Positions 1 through 4,517 of a stretch of DNA of 5,464 nucleotides are shown here, piece after piece. A model generated the notes under the pieces. The model had not been told where the DNA came from and did not search any database. It worked only from the letters and a program-made list of their open reading frames with translations. This DNA is from Hyphomicrobiales bacterium (lineage in GTDB: Bacteria > Pseudomonadota > Alphaproteobacteria > Rhizobiales > Beijerinckiaceae). Both the position numbers and the translations under genes were made by a program. The DNA lies in assembly GCA_028290125.1 (NCBI GenBank), contig JAQGKM010000032.1, positions 1-5,464 of the forward strand, given 5' to 3'. Every line of letters starts with the position of its first letter. Position 1 is the first letter of the stretch.

Positions 1-126
1 CATGCGGAAGCGCCCGCCTCCGGCGAGGACGGGCCCGCTGCGGCCGAGGCGATGAACCTCGCTTTCGCGACGCTGCTGCGCGACATCGCCCCGTGGGTGG
101 CCACGGCGGTCGGCAAGGTCAGGTAA
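1..126 (+). CDS. C-terminal end of an unidentified protein (partial)
   Basis: The first frame is open from base 1 to a TAA at 124-126 and gives 41 residues. The first part is Ala/Glu/Gly/Pro-rich (HAEAPASGEDGPAAAEA). A likely amphipathic helix follows and ends in DIAPWVATAVGKVR. Third positions are almost all G or C, as expected for a real gene in this genome. The 5' end lies outside the window, so no domain can be named; an Ala-rich stretch followed by a short terminal helix is not diagnostic. The stop is only 9 bp from the stop of the convergent gene at 136, and I see no hairpin terminator in that gap. Confidence 0.6.
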   Translation, partial: HAEAPASGEDGPAAAEAMNLAFATLLRDIAPWVATAVGKVR

Positions 127-135
127 GGTCTGGCG

Positions 136-438
136 TCAGTTCGGGCCGGCGCCCCAGGTTTCGCGCTGGCACACATAGCCGACGAAACATTGCGCATTGT
201 CGGCGGCCGGCACCCAACGCGGCCGCATGATCTCTTCGCGCGAGCAGAAATTCTGCGCGCTGACATAGCGGTCATAGATGTTGGGTCCGGAATGCAGCAC
301 CACGGCTCCGGCGCGCTGCACGATGTCGGCAGAGGCCGCGCACGACATGCGCATTGTATCGGGTCGGTCCTGTGCGTAGGCAATTGGCGATGCCGCCATA
401 GCCAGCGTTGCCGCGGCCATACGAATGATGATGTTCAT
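136..438 (-). CDS. Small exported protein with four cysteines, function unknown
   Basis: The product is 100 residues, read from the ATG at 436-438. I prefer this start to the in-frame GTG at 451-453 because GGGGAG lies 7 bases upstream of the ATG. Residues 1-22 are a typical Sec signal peptide (MNIIIRMAAATLAMAASPIA then YA), with predicted cleavage after AYA22. The mature part is about 78 residues with Cys at 33, 65, 84 and 90, enough for two disulfides in the periplasm. Recognisable short motifs are YDRYV (55-59), RPRWVPAAD (72-80) and CFVGYVC (84-90). From memory, similar short periplasmic proteins are widespread and uncharacterised in Hyphomicrobiales; I know of no assigned function. It is the last of three minus-strand genes but is 98 bp from its upstream neighbour, so cotranscription is uncertain. 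Confidence 0.8.
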   Translation of the reverse strand: MNIIIRMAAATLAMAASPIAYAQDRPDTMRMSCAASADIVQRAGAVVLHSGPNIYDRYVSAQNFCSREEIMRPRWVPAADNAQCFVGYVCQRETWGAGPN

Positions 439-536
439 CTTGGCGCTCCCCACGCGTCTCCAGCGGATGCGACCGCACTATGGCTGATCTTACCCGAAGT
501 AACGGCGGATGGGCGATGAACTTCCGTTGATCGAGA

Positions 537-800
537 TTAGTGCAATTGAGCGCGAAGATTGCGGAAGCACGCGCGTAACGCCGACTGGGCGACCTGAAGC
601 GAGTCCGCATCTGATCCGCGTCCGACGAGACCAGCCGCATTCTGCAGCACCATCTCTTCGAGGGCGTCGATCCACGGACCCTTCTCGTAGTTCCGCAAGG
701 CTGCGATTTCATCGAGCGATATTTCGAGCGCCCCGACCAATGCCTGGGTCAGAGGTCGCAAAGATTGATCATTCACAGTCGCCAAGATTTTGTGCGCCAT
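537..800 (-). CDS. Hypothetical protein, 87 residues, predicted helical
   Basis: The ORF runs from the ATG at 798-800 to a TAA at 537-539. A good ribosome binding site (AAGGAAG) sits about 6 bases before the start, which is the best evidence that it is translated. The product starts MAHKILATVNDQSLRPLTQA and contains no signal peptide or membrane segment. It has a single Cys (78) and predicted helices around 15-36, 43-56 and 66-85. The segment GPWIDALEEMVLQNAAG (41-57) looks like an amphipathic surface helix. I do not recognise a family. The protein is probably cytoplasmic and may be a small regulator or a structural protein, but nothing in the sequence decides this. It lies 113 bp downstream of the ABC-fold membrane protein gene on the same strand. 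Confidence 0.65.
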   Translation of the reverse strand: MAHKILATVNDQSLRPLTQALVGALEISLDEIAALRNYEKGPWIDALEEMVLQNAAGLVGRGSDADSLQVAQSALRACFRNLRAQLH

Positions 801-862
801 TACTGTCTTCCTTCACCCTCGCAATAAATGGGGCGCCGGAAGCGGGACTCACAAGTCATTTT

Positions 863-891
863 TTGCAGCATTGTAAATGAAGCCATGTCAA
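863..891 (-). promoter_or_regulatory. Candidate promoter for the 87-residue protein gene
   Basis: On the minus strand a perfect TTGACA (plus-strand 886-891) lies about 90 bp before the start of the 537-800 gene. At a 17-base spacing the -10 hexamer would be CTGCAA (863-868), a poor match. The call therefore rests on the -35 box and its position alone. Confidence 0.25.
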
Positions 892-913
892 AAGCTTCAG
901 CTTGGCTGCATGT

Positions 914-1852
914 TTACATCGGCTTTTGCTCGGGATCGGTTTCCTCCAGCGTTTCGCTGACGTCTTCGATCGTCGCGCCCTGGCTGATGCGCAGTGAAAT
1001 GTCGCGCAGACGCGTCAGCTGCTGGACGATGGTCGGCACGTGATCGAGCCCTTCCATCAGACGCCAGACGTAGACGAGGATCGCGAAGATGTCGCCGGTC
1101 TCGCTCTCGGGAAGAACCGTCGCGCGCAGCAGGATGGCGATGAACACGCCGATCGAGAGCACCTCGATGATCGTCCAGTTGTAGGCCGCGGCGTCCGACA
1201 GCTTCACGCGCCATTTGCGCACGAGCGTGAAATGCGCGCGCACTTCCTCGCGCTCATGACGGTCGATGTAGATGACTTCCTTTTCGAGCTGGTCGTTCAG
1301 CTCGCGGTTCAGCCGCGACGTCACGCGAATATAGACGCGGTTGACGAGGTAGACCGGAATGAACAGCAGGGCCGCCAGCGCGCCGATCTGGAAATCATAC
1401 CAGAACAGGATGATCGCCGAGCCGAGGATATGGATCAGCGATGTGATGACGACCGGCACGTCGACCTCGAAGAAGGTGACGAACTCGCGCGACATGGCCG
1501 AACGCGCGGCGACCGACGTCGCCTCGATGCCCGCCTTGCGCTGGCGGATGATCGTGTCCTCGACGATGTTATTGTAGACTTCCGTATAGACGCGCGTGTC
1601 GTACATCTGGCGGAAACAGCCGATCGACGCACGTGCGCTCCATGCGATCACGATCGGCAGCGCCTGATGGAAGTCGTGCACGATCAGTCCGTCGATCGCC
1701 AGACCCGTCGCCCAAGGGTAGGAAAGCTCAAGCAGATCTTCGAGGAACGTGAGGACATAGGTCAGCGAGATGCGCCAGCTGAATGGCTTCACGGCGTCGA
1801 GCGCCGTCTTCTTGCGGGCCTTCAGCGGAATTTTCTTCTTCAAGATGCGCAT
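914..1852 (-). CDS. ABC-exporter six-helix membrane protein without an ATPase domain
   Basis: The product is 312 residues from the ATG at 1850-1852, which has GGAAG 4 bases upstream. An in-frame ATG at 1925-1927 would add 25 basic residues but lacks a ribosome binding site, so the shorter form is preferred with moderate certainty. After a Lys/Arg-rich start (MRILKKKIPLKARKK) there are six hydrophobic segments at about 27-50, 62-78, 129-152, 155-172, 226-247 and 254-275. Long cytoplasmic helices lie between helices 2-3 and 4-5 (for example VYIRVTSRLNRELNDQLEKE, 173-192). This is the layout of the ABC exporter membrane domain. The best family match from memory is ABC_membrane_3 (PF13748, ABC transporter six-transmembrane domain proteins). 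There is no Walker A, LSGGQ or Walker B motif, and after residue 290 only a short acidic tail remains. No ATPase gene is nearby. Its substrate, and whether it transports anything, are unknown. Confidence 0.85.
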   Translation of the reverse strand: MRILKKKIPLKARKKTALDAVKPFSWRISLTYVLTFLEDLLELSYPWATGLAIDGLIVHDFHQALPIVIAWSARASIGCFRQMYDTRVYTEVYNNIVEDTIIRQRKAGIEATSVAARSAMSREFVTFFEVDVPVVITSLIHILGSAIILFWYDFQIGALAALLFIPVYLVNRVYIRVTSRLNRELNDQLEKEVIYIDRHEREEVRAHFTLVRKWRVKLSDAAAYNWTIIEVLSIGVFIAILLRATVLPESETGDIFAILVYVWRLMEGLDHVPTIVQQLTRLRDISLRISQGATIEDVSETLEETDPEQKPM

Positions 1853-2065
1853 GTTCTTCCGCCGCCCAATTAAGGCCCTTGCCCGCTTGTCGCCGCATTT
1901 GCGGGCGACAAGGCGCTTGATGTTCATTCATTAGGGCAAGTCCGCGCGGGCCGAAAGGGTCCAGTCTCGGCGGATGGGCGGGGCGCGAAGAACAATCGCT
2001 CGCAGCCCTGTCCCGAAGCGTTGGGTCTGAACCCGGTTGTGTTTTCACGACAACAGCCGAACGCC

Positions 2066-2073
2066 GAGGAGAG
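2066..2073 (+). promoter_or_regulatory. Ribosome binding site of the lytic transglycosylase gene
   Basis: GAGGAGAG ends 3 bases before the ATG at 2077, and the AGGAG core ends 5 bases before it. This strong Shine-Dalgarno match fixes the start of the transglycosylase. I found no convincing -35/-10 pair in the 1928-2060 divergent intergenic region. Confidence 0.75.
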
Positions 2074-2076
2074 TTC

Positions 2077-3015
2077 ATGCATTCGTTTGCCGCGCTTCAG
2101 CGCGCCGCCGCATTCGCGGCAGCCCTCGCCACATTCGGCGGATGCGCCATTGCGCAATCAGCCGAGACCGCGCCGGCAAAGAATGTTCAGAAGTCTCCCG
2201 CCGCTGCCAAGAGCGCCAAGCCTCAAGCCCTCGCCAAGCCGCAAGTCGTTATCAAGCCGCAAGTCGCCACCAAGCCGAACTTCCTCGAGATGATGAGCGT
2301 CGCCGGCAAGACTGCCGCTGCCGACAAACCGCACCTTGCCGAAAAGCCGCGCGTCGTCCGCAAGCCTTCCGTGGTCGCCAAAGCTCCGGCCGCCGACAAG
2401 ACTGCCGCTGCCGACGGGACGCCTGATGCGGACAAGCCGCAGATCGTCGCCAGGCCGCGCGTCGCCAGCAAGCATCGTGTCGCGAGCAAGCCGCCAGTCG
2501 CGGAAACAGAGACCGTCGCCGACGCGCTCGTCGCTGTCGACGCCGGCGTCACGCGTTTCGCCCGCACGCATCGCGCGCGACGCGGGGCCGACGCCCCGCA
2601 GGGCTCGACGGCGAACGAAAGCGTGAAGGCGCTGGTCAGCCTTTACGCGCAGCGGCACGGCGTGCCGGAGACGCTCGCCCATCGCATCGTCATCCGCGAG
2701 AGCCGCTACAATCCCGCGGCCGCGACGCGGGCGCATTTCGGACTCATGCAGATCAGCCTGCCGACGGCCCGGCAGATGGGCTACAACGGTCCCGCGCAGG
2801 GGCTGCTCGACGCCCGCGCCAACCTCACCTACGGCATGCCCTACCTCGCCAACGCCTGGCTCGTGTCGGGCGGCAACGAAGCCCGCGCGCAGGCGCTCTA
2901 TTCGCGCGGCTATTACTACGACGCCAAGCGCAAGGGCTTGATCCGCAACCTGCGCCACGCGACCAGCGCGCCTGTGCTGCCCCAGGACGCCGAAGCGCTC
3001 GCCGCCGTTCAATAG
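2077..3015 (+). CDS. Exported lytic transglycosylase, SLT domain, with Lys/Pro-rich linker
   Basis: The product is 312 residues. Residues 1-26 are an export signal, with cleavage likely after AIA26. Cys23 sits in a poor lipobox (FGGC), so a lipoprotein is possible but less likely. Residues 48-143 form a basic, Pro-rich linker with a Lys or Arg nearly every sixth residue (KPQVVI, KPQVAT, KPRVVR). The catalytic SLT (goose-lysozyme-like) domain spans about 180-295. It shows the general-acid Glu208 in IRESRYNP, the GLMQIS motif (222-227) and NLTYGMPYLAN (249-259). The usual third motif AYNAG is replaced by LYSRGYYYDAKRKG (274-287). Family members cleave the MurNAc-GlcNAc bond of peptidoglycan, forming 1,6-anhydro-MurNAc, in the periplasm. 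The linker would let the domain reach the wall or bind it by charge (inference). The gene stands alone, divergent from the membrane-protein gene. Confidence 0.92.
   Translation: MHSFAALQRAAAFAAALATFGGCAIAQSAETAPAKNVQKSPAAAKSAKPQALAKPQVVIKPQVATKPNFLEMMSVAGKTAAADKPHLAEKPRVVRKPSVVAKAPAADKTAAADGTPDADKPQIVARPRVASKHRVASKPPVAETETVADALVAVDAGVTRFARTHRARRGADAPQGSTANESVKALVSLYAQRHGVPETLAHRIVIRESRYNPAAATRAHFGLMQISLPTARQMGYNGPAQGLLDARANLTYGMPYLANAWLVSGGNEARAQALYSRGYYYDAKRKGLIRNLRHATSAPVLPQDAEALAAVQ
2218..2505 (+). repeat. Eighteen-base-period coding repeat (16 hexapeptide units)
   Basis: This in-frame stretch of the transglycosylase gene encodes residues 48-143 as 16 six-residue units. Fourteen of the 16 begin with Lys or Arg (exceptions Met72 and Gly114), and ten begin with KP or RP. 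Typical units are KPQALA, KPQVVI, KPRVVR, RPRVAS and KPPVAE. The DNA copies have diverged, but one 19-base direct repeat, CAAGACTGCCGCTGCCGAC, occurs at 2307-2325 and 2397-2415. The two copies are exactly 90 bases (five units) apart, which points to growth by in-frame duplication. Confidence 0.75.
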
Positions 3016-3105
3016 GCCTTACGCCTGTGGACATTGGCCGCCACGTGCGCGCCGCGCGGCCTGTGGCGTGCTAGGAGAAGTGCCCGTCATCTCCACGCGG
3101 CATTC

Positions 3106-3390
3106 ATGCAGACAGTCCAGACACTCGCCATCGCGGCGCTCCTGACGATCTCGCCGGCGCTGGCGGAGACGCCCGTTGCGACCGAGCAGATGACCAAGGC
3201 GCAAGCGCGCGAGCGGCTGGCGGCGTGCGGCACCCAATGGCAGCAGATGAAGCGCAGCGGCTCCGAGGGATCGCTGATCTGGCGCGAGTTCTCGAAAACC
3301 TGCATGGCCCGCGCTGCGAACCCGCCTGCCAACGCCACTGTCAGAACCAACGCCGGCGGCAGAAACGAAAACGCCTCTCCGGCCCGCTGA
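3106..3390 (+). CDS. Small exported PsiF-like protein, function unknown
   Basis: The product is 94 residues from the ATG at 3106. An in-frame TTG at 3034 would add 24 Arg-rich residues that would spoil the signal peptide, so the ATG is chosen although no good ribosome binding site precedes it; AGGAG at 3073-3077 is too far upstream. Residues 1-20 are a Sec signal ending in ALA20. The mature core, TKAQARERLAACGTQWQQMK and onward (residues 30-68), has two Cys, at 41 and 66 (KTCMAR). This spacing and the W-x-x-F-x-x-x-C pattern recall PsiF repeats, the short Cys-containing units of the E. coli phosphate-starvation-inducible protein, but the match is loose. The tail is Asn/Ala-rich and disordered. 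The gene lies 90 bp after the transglycosylase on the same strand and could be cotranscribed with it. Its last codons form part of the terminator hairpin. Confidence 0.7.
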   Translation: MQTVQTLAIAALLTISPALAETPVATEQMTKAQARERLAACGTQWQQMKRSGSEGSLIWREFSKTCMARAANPPANATVRTNAGGRNENASPAR

Positions 3391-3410
3391 ACGGATCGAA
3401 GAGGCGTTTT
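3368..3410. terminator. Bidirectional rho-independent terminator between convergent genes
   Basis: A perfect 11-bp inverted repeat, AAAACGCCTCT (3368-3378) and AGAGGCGTTTT (3400-3410), encloses a 21-base loop. Because the stem begins with AAAA and ends with TTTT, the transcript ends in a U-run in either direction. It can therefore serve the PsiF-like gene (plus) and the H1-like gene (minus). The PsiF-like stop codon (3388-3390) lies inside the loop and its final codons make up the left arm. Confidence 0.8.
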
Positions 3411-3448
3411 GGAGTCGAACGGCGCAATGCGCCGCGTGATCCTCATGC

Positions 3449-3480
3449 TGGCGCGATCCTCCCGAAAGACGATCGCGCCA
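3449..3480. other. Perfect 10-bp inverted repeat downstream of the H1-like gene
   Basis: TGGCGCGATC (3449-3458) and GATCGCGCCA (3471-3480) are perfectly complementary with a 12-base loop. No T-run follows on either strand, so it is not a classical terminator. In the minus-strand H1 transcript it would form a stable hairpin in the 3' untranslated region, about 40 bases after the stop codon. Confidence 0.6.
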
Positions 3481-3486
3481 CGGCGT

Positions 3487-3534
3487 CTGGTCTCAAGCCT
3501 GTCTTGCGACAGGATGCGATCAGGCGGAGACCGG
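3487..3534 (-). other. Nested stem-loop around the H1-like stop codon
   Basis: CCTGTC (3498-3503) and GACAGG (3508-3513) form a 6-bp stem. On the minus-strand RNA its loop reads GCAA, a GNRA tetraloop. An outer pairing, GGTCTC (3489-3494) with GAGACC (3527-3532), extendable by a G-U and a C-G pair, encloses this hairpin and the H1 stop codon (3520-3522). Confidence 0.45.
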
Positions 3535-3894
3535 AGTCGGGGCAGCAGCCTTCGGCTTGCGGGCGACGCGCTTCTTGGCGGGAGCCTTGCGAGCGGTCTT
3601 CTTGGCGGCCGTCTTCTTGACGGCGGTCTTCTTCACGGCAGTCTTGCGCGTGGCCTTCTTGGCGGCGGTCTTCTTCGCAGCCGTCTTCTTCGTCGCCGTC
3701 TTCTTCACCGCGGTCTTGCGAGCGGTCTTCTTCACGGCAGTCTTGCGAGCAGTCTTCTTCGCAGCCGTCTTGCGCGTCGCCTTCTTGGCGACGGTCTTCT
3801 TGGCAGCGGTCTTGCGAACCGCCTTCTTGGCGGCGGTCTTCTTGACAGCGGTCTTCTTCGCTGCCGGCTTACGCTTCGTTGTTGCCTTCGCCAT
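3520..3894 (-). CDS. Histone H1-like nucleoid protein, Ala/Lys/Thr repeats
   Basis: The product is 124 residues from the ATG at 3892-3894, with GAGGGGA about 6 bases upstream. Reading upstream to 3978 would add 28 residues of different character (including CTLSFCRR), which argues against the longer form. The protein is almost entirely tandem units of the pentad xKKTA (x is A, V or T) mixed with the tetrad RKTA. By my count 41 Lys and 9 Arg make up 40% of the chain. There are no acidic, aromatic, Gly, Cys, Leu or Ile residues; only A, K, T, R, V, P, M and S occur. This matches the C-terminal tail of eukaryotic H1 and bacterial H1-like proteins (Hc1-like and AlgP-like), which bind DNA non-specifically by charge and compact the nucleoid. 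No globular domain is present. It is a monocistronic unit with its own leader and a shared terminator. Confidence 0.88.
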   Translation of the reverse strand: MAKATTKRKPAAKKTAVKKTAAKKAVRKTAAKKTVAKKATRKTAAKKTARKTAVKKTARKTAVKKTATKKTAAKKTAAKKATRKTAVKKTAVKKTAAKKTARKAPAKKRVARKPKAAAPTPVSA

Positions 3895-3946
3895 CTGAGG
3901 TCCCCTCTGATTTGTCCGCCGGCAAAAAGAAAGTGTGCAGCCGGCA

Positions 3947-3965
3947 CTAGGCTTGAGTAACCTAG
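3947..3965. promoter_or_regulatory. Inverted repeat in the H1-like gene leader (operator candidate)
   Basis: CTAGG (3947-3951) and CCTAG (3961-3965) are inverted copies separated by 9 bases. The right copy overlaps the -10 position of the promoter candidate for the H1-like gene. Arms this short occur by chance, so this is a weak call. Confidence 0.25.
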
Positions 3966-3986
3966 CTTCGTTAATCACTCGTGCAA
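3958..3986 (-). promoter_or_regulatory. Weak promoter candidate for the H1-like gene
   Basis: On the minus strand TTGCAC (3981-3986) and AGGTTA (3958-3963) are 17 bases apart and lie about 65-90 bp before the H1-like ATG. The -35 is fair and the -10 is poor. A promoter is expected here, but its exact position is not certain. Confidence 0.25.
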
Positions 3987-4002
3987 GTGTCTCTTCGTCT
4001 GA

Positions 4003-4188
4003 TTACTCGACGACACGCGCGCAAAACACCGCCTGCACATGCGCGGCGACATGCTCGACACTCATGAATCGATGCGCCGAAACCGGTGCGCCATAGCCCT
4101 CTTTCGCGACCTGTCGAAGGTGTCGGCAAAGCGCCTGCGAGGTGCTGCAGGGAGGCGTCGCGAGGGTGGCCACAAGGCCGTCGCGCAC
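4003..4188 (-). CDS. Doubtful small ORF, 61 residues
   Basis: The ORF runs from a GTG at 4186-4188 to a TAA at 4003-4005. It is the most protein-like frame in the long gap between gatB and the H1-like gene. Third positions are roughly 70% G/C. The product (start MRDGLVATLA, end VQAVFCARVVE) has normal composition with three Cys (14, 21, 56) and a helix-like segment at 43-60. For it: a TTGACA-type promoter candidate lies about 75-100 bp upstream on the same strand. Against it: only a weak GGATGG precedes the GTG, and the frame is open without another good start up to a stop at 4246. I recognise no family. It may be a small protein, the leader of a noncoding RNA, or chance. Confidence 0.3.
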   Translation of the reverse strand: MRDGLVATLATPPCSTSQALCRHLRQVAKEGYGAPVSAHRFMSVEHVAAHVQAVFCARVVE

Positions 4189-4214
4189 GCACCATCCAGA
4201 GCGAAAAGCTGCTG

Positions 4215-4260
4215 TTTGCAGGCTTAACTTGCAAATCGCACGCGTTTACGAAGAATAAAC
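4215..4260. promoter_or_regulatory. Two inverted repeats downstream of the 4262-4289 promoter
   Basis: TTTGCA (4215-4220) and TGCAAA (4230-4235) form a perfect 6-bp inverted repeat with a 9-base loop. GTTTA (4244-4248) and TAAAC (4256-4260) form a 5-bp inverted repeat that would lie at the predicted transcription start. They could be operator sites or leader hairpins. No regulator can be named. Confidence 0.3.
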
Positions 4261-4261
4261 G

Positions 4262-4289
4262 ATCAGATACAGCGGGCGATTCTTGTCAA
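4262..4289 (-). promoter_or_regulatory. Sigma-70-type promoter candidate reading toward 4188
   Basis: On the minus strand a perfect TTGACA (4284-4289) is followed after 16 bases by TCTGAT (4262-4267), which matches four of six positions of TATAAT. Transcription would begin near 4255. The site lies beyond the gatB terminator and points into the doubtful ORF at 4003-4188, so it suggests an independent transcription unit or small RNA. Confidence 0.4.
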
Positions 4290-4402
4290 CCCTGAAAATG
4301 CTCCACAGGCTCGTCTTGCGGGCGCCGCCGACGCCACCGCGACGGCATGCGCCGGCGCCGTTTTGCAGCGCACGACGACGCCGCGAAAGGCGTGCGGAGA
4401 CA

Positions 4403-4445
4403 CCGAAAAAAATTTTCGGGGACAGCGTTTTTTTTGCAAAAAAAA
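4403..4445. repeat. A/T-run palindromes beside the gatB terminator
   Basis: CCGAAAA (4403-4409) and TTTTCGG (4413-4419) form a 7-bp inverted repeat with a 3-base loop. Eight bases further on, TTTTTTTTGCAAAAAAAA (4428-4445) is a perfect 18-bp palindrome. Such homopolymer runs stand out in this GC-rich region. The right A-run is also the T-run of the gatB terminator on the other strand. Confidence 0.7.
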
Positions 4446-4466
4446 GCGCCGCGGAGACCGCGGCGC
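4438..4466 (-). terminator. Rho-independent terminator of gatB
   Basis: Read on the minus strand, a perfect 9-bp G/C stem, GCGCCGCGG and CCGCGGCGC (4446-4454 and 4458-4466), has a 3-base loop and is followed at once by eight T (4445-4438). It begins about 50 bases after the gatB stop codon. This is a textbook intrinsic terminator and indicates that gatB is the last gene of its transcript. Confidence 0.93.
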
Positions 4467-4482
4467 CGGTCGAATCGCGCAA

Positions 4483-4498
4483 TCGGGATGATTCCCGA
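4483..4498 (-). other. Additional hairpin in the gatB 3' untranslated region
   Basis: TCGGGA (4483-4488) and TCCCGA (4493-4498) form a perfect 6-bp stem with a 4-base loop, between the gatB stop and its terminator. A 10-bp palindrome, GTCGCGCGAC (4501-4510), is adjacent. The hairpin may protect the transcript end; no T-run follows. Confidence 0.45.
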
Positions 4499-4517
4499 CT
4501 GTCGCGCGACGCGTGTT

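Noticed and set aside
272..712. Minus-strand ORF of 146 codons spanning two small genes
   Set aside because: It overlaps the 136-438 and 537-800 genes in another frame and has Arg-rich shadow composition, while both small genes have good ribosome binding sites.
1040..1873. Plus-strand ORF of 277 codons opposite the membrane-protein gene
   Set aside because: Its product is dominated by Arg and Asp (for example RRAEDMDQRCDDDRHVD), typical of the antisense of a GC-rich gene. The minus-strand product has six coherent membrane helices.
1928..2060. Promoters in the divergent region before the transglycosylase
   Set aside because: Promoters are expected here for both directions, but I could not find a -35/-10 pair better than chance on either strand.
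2158..3012. Minus-strand ORF of 284 codons opposite the transglycosylase
   Set aside because: The plus strand carries recognisable SLT motifs with the catalytic Glu. The antisense product is Gly/Arg/Ala-rich without motifs and is a shadow.
3557..3898. Repeated DNA resembling a CRISPR or minisatellite array
   Set aside because: The repeats are 12-15 bases, in frame and without unique spacers. They are explained by the Ala/Lys/Thr coding repeat.
3409..3960. Plus-strand ORF encoding Leu/Gly/Arg repeats (LLGGGLL type), and a second plus frame of Ala/Val/Phe repeats at 3557-3898
   Set aside because: Both arise because the repetitive H1-like DNA has no stop codons on the opposite strand. They lack ribosome binding sites, and the H1-like reading has both a good start signal and a known protein type.
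4039..4227. Plus-strand ORF of 62 codons in the gatB to H1 gap
   Set aside because: No ribosome binding site, Arg-rich product, and less gene-like than the minus-strand frame at 4003-4188.
4342..4364. Possible plus-strand terminator (ACGGC/GCCGT followed by TTTT)
   Set aside because: The stem is only 5 bp with a 10-base loop, and no plus-strand gene precedes it.
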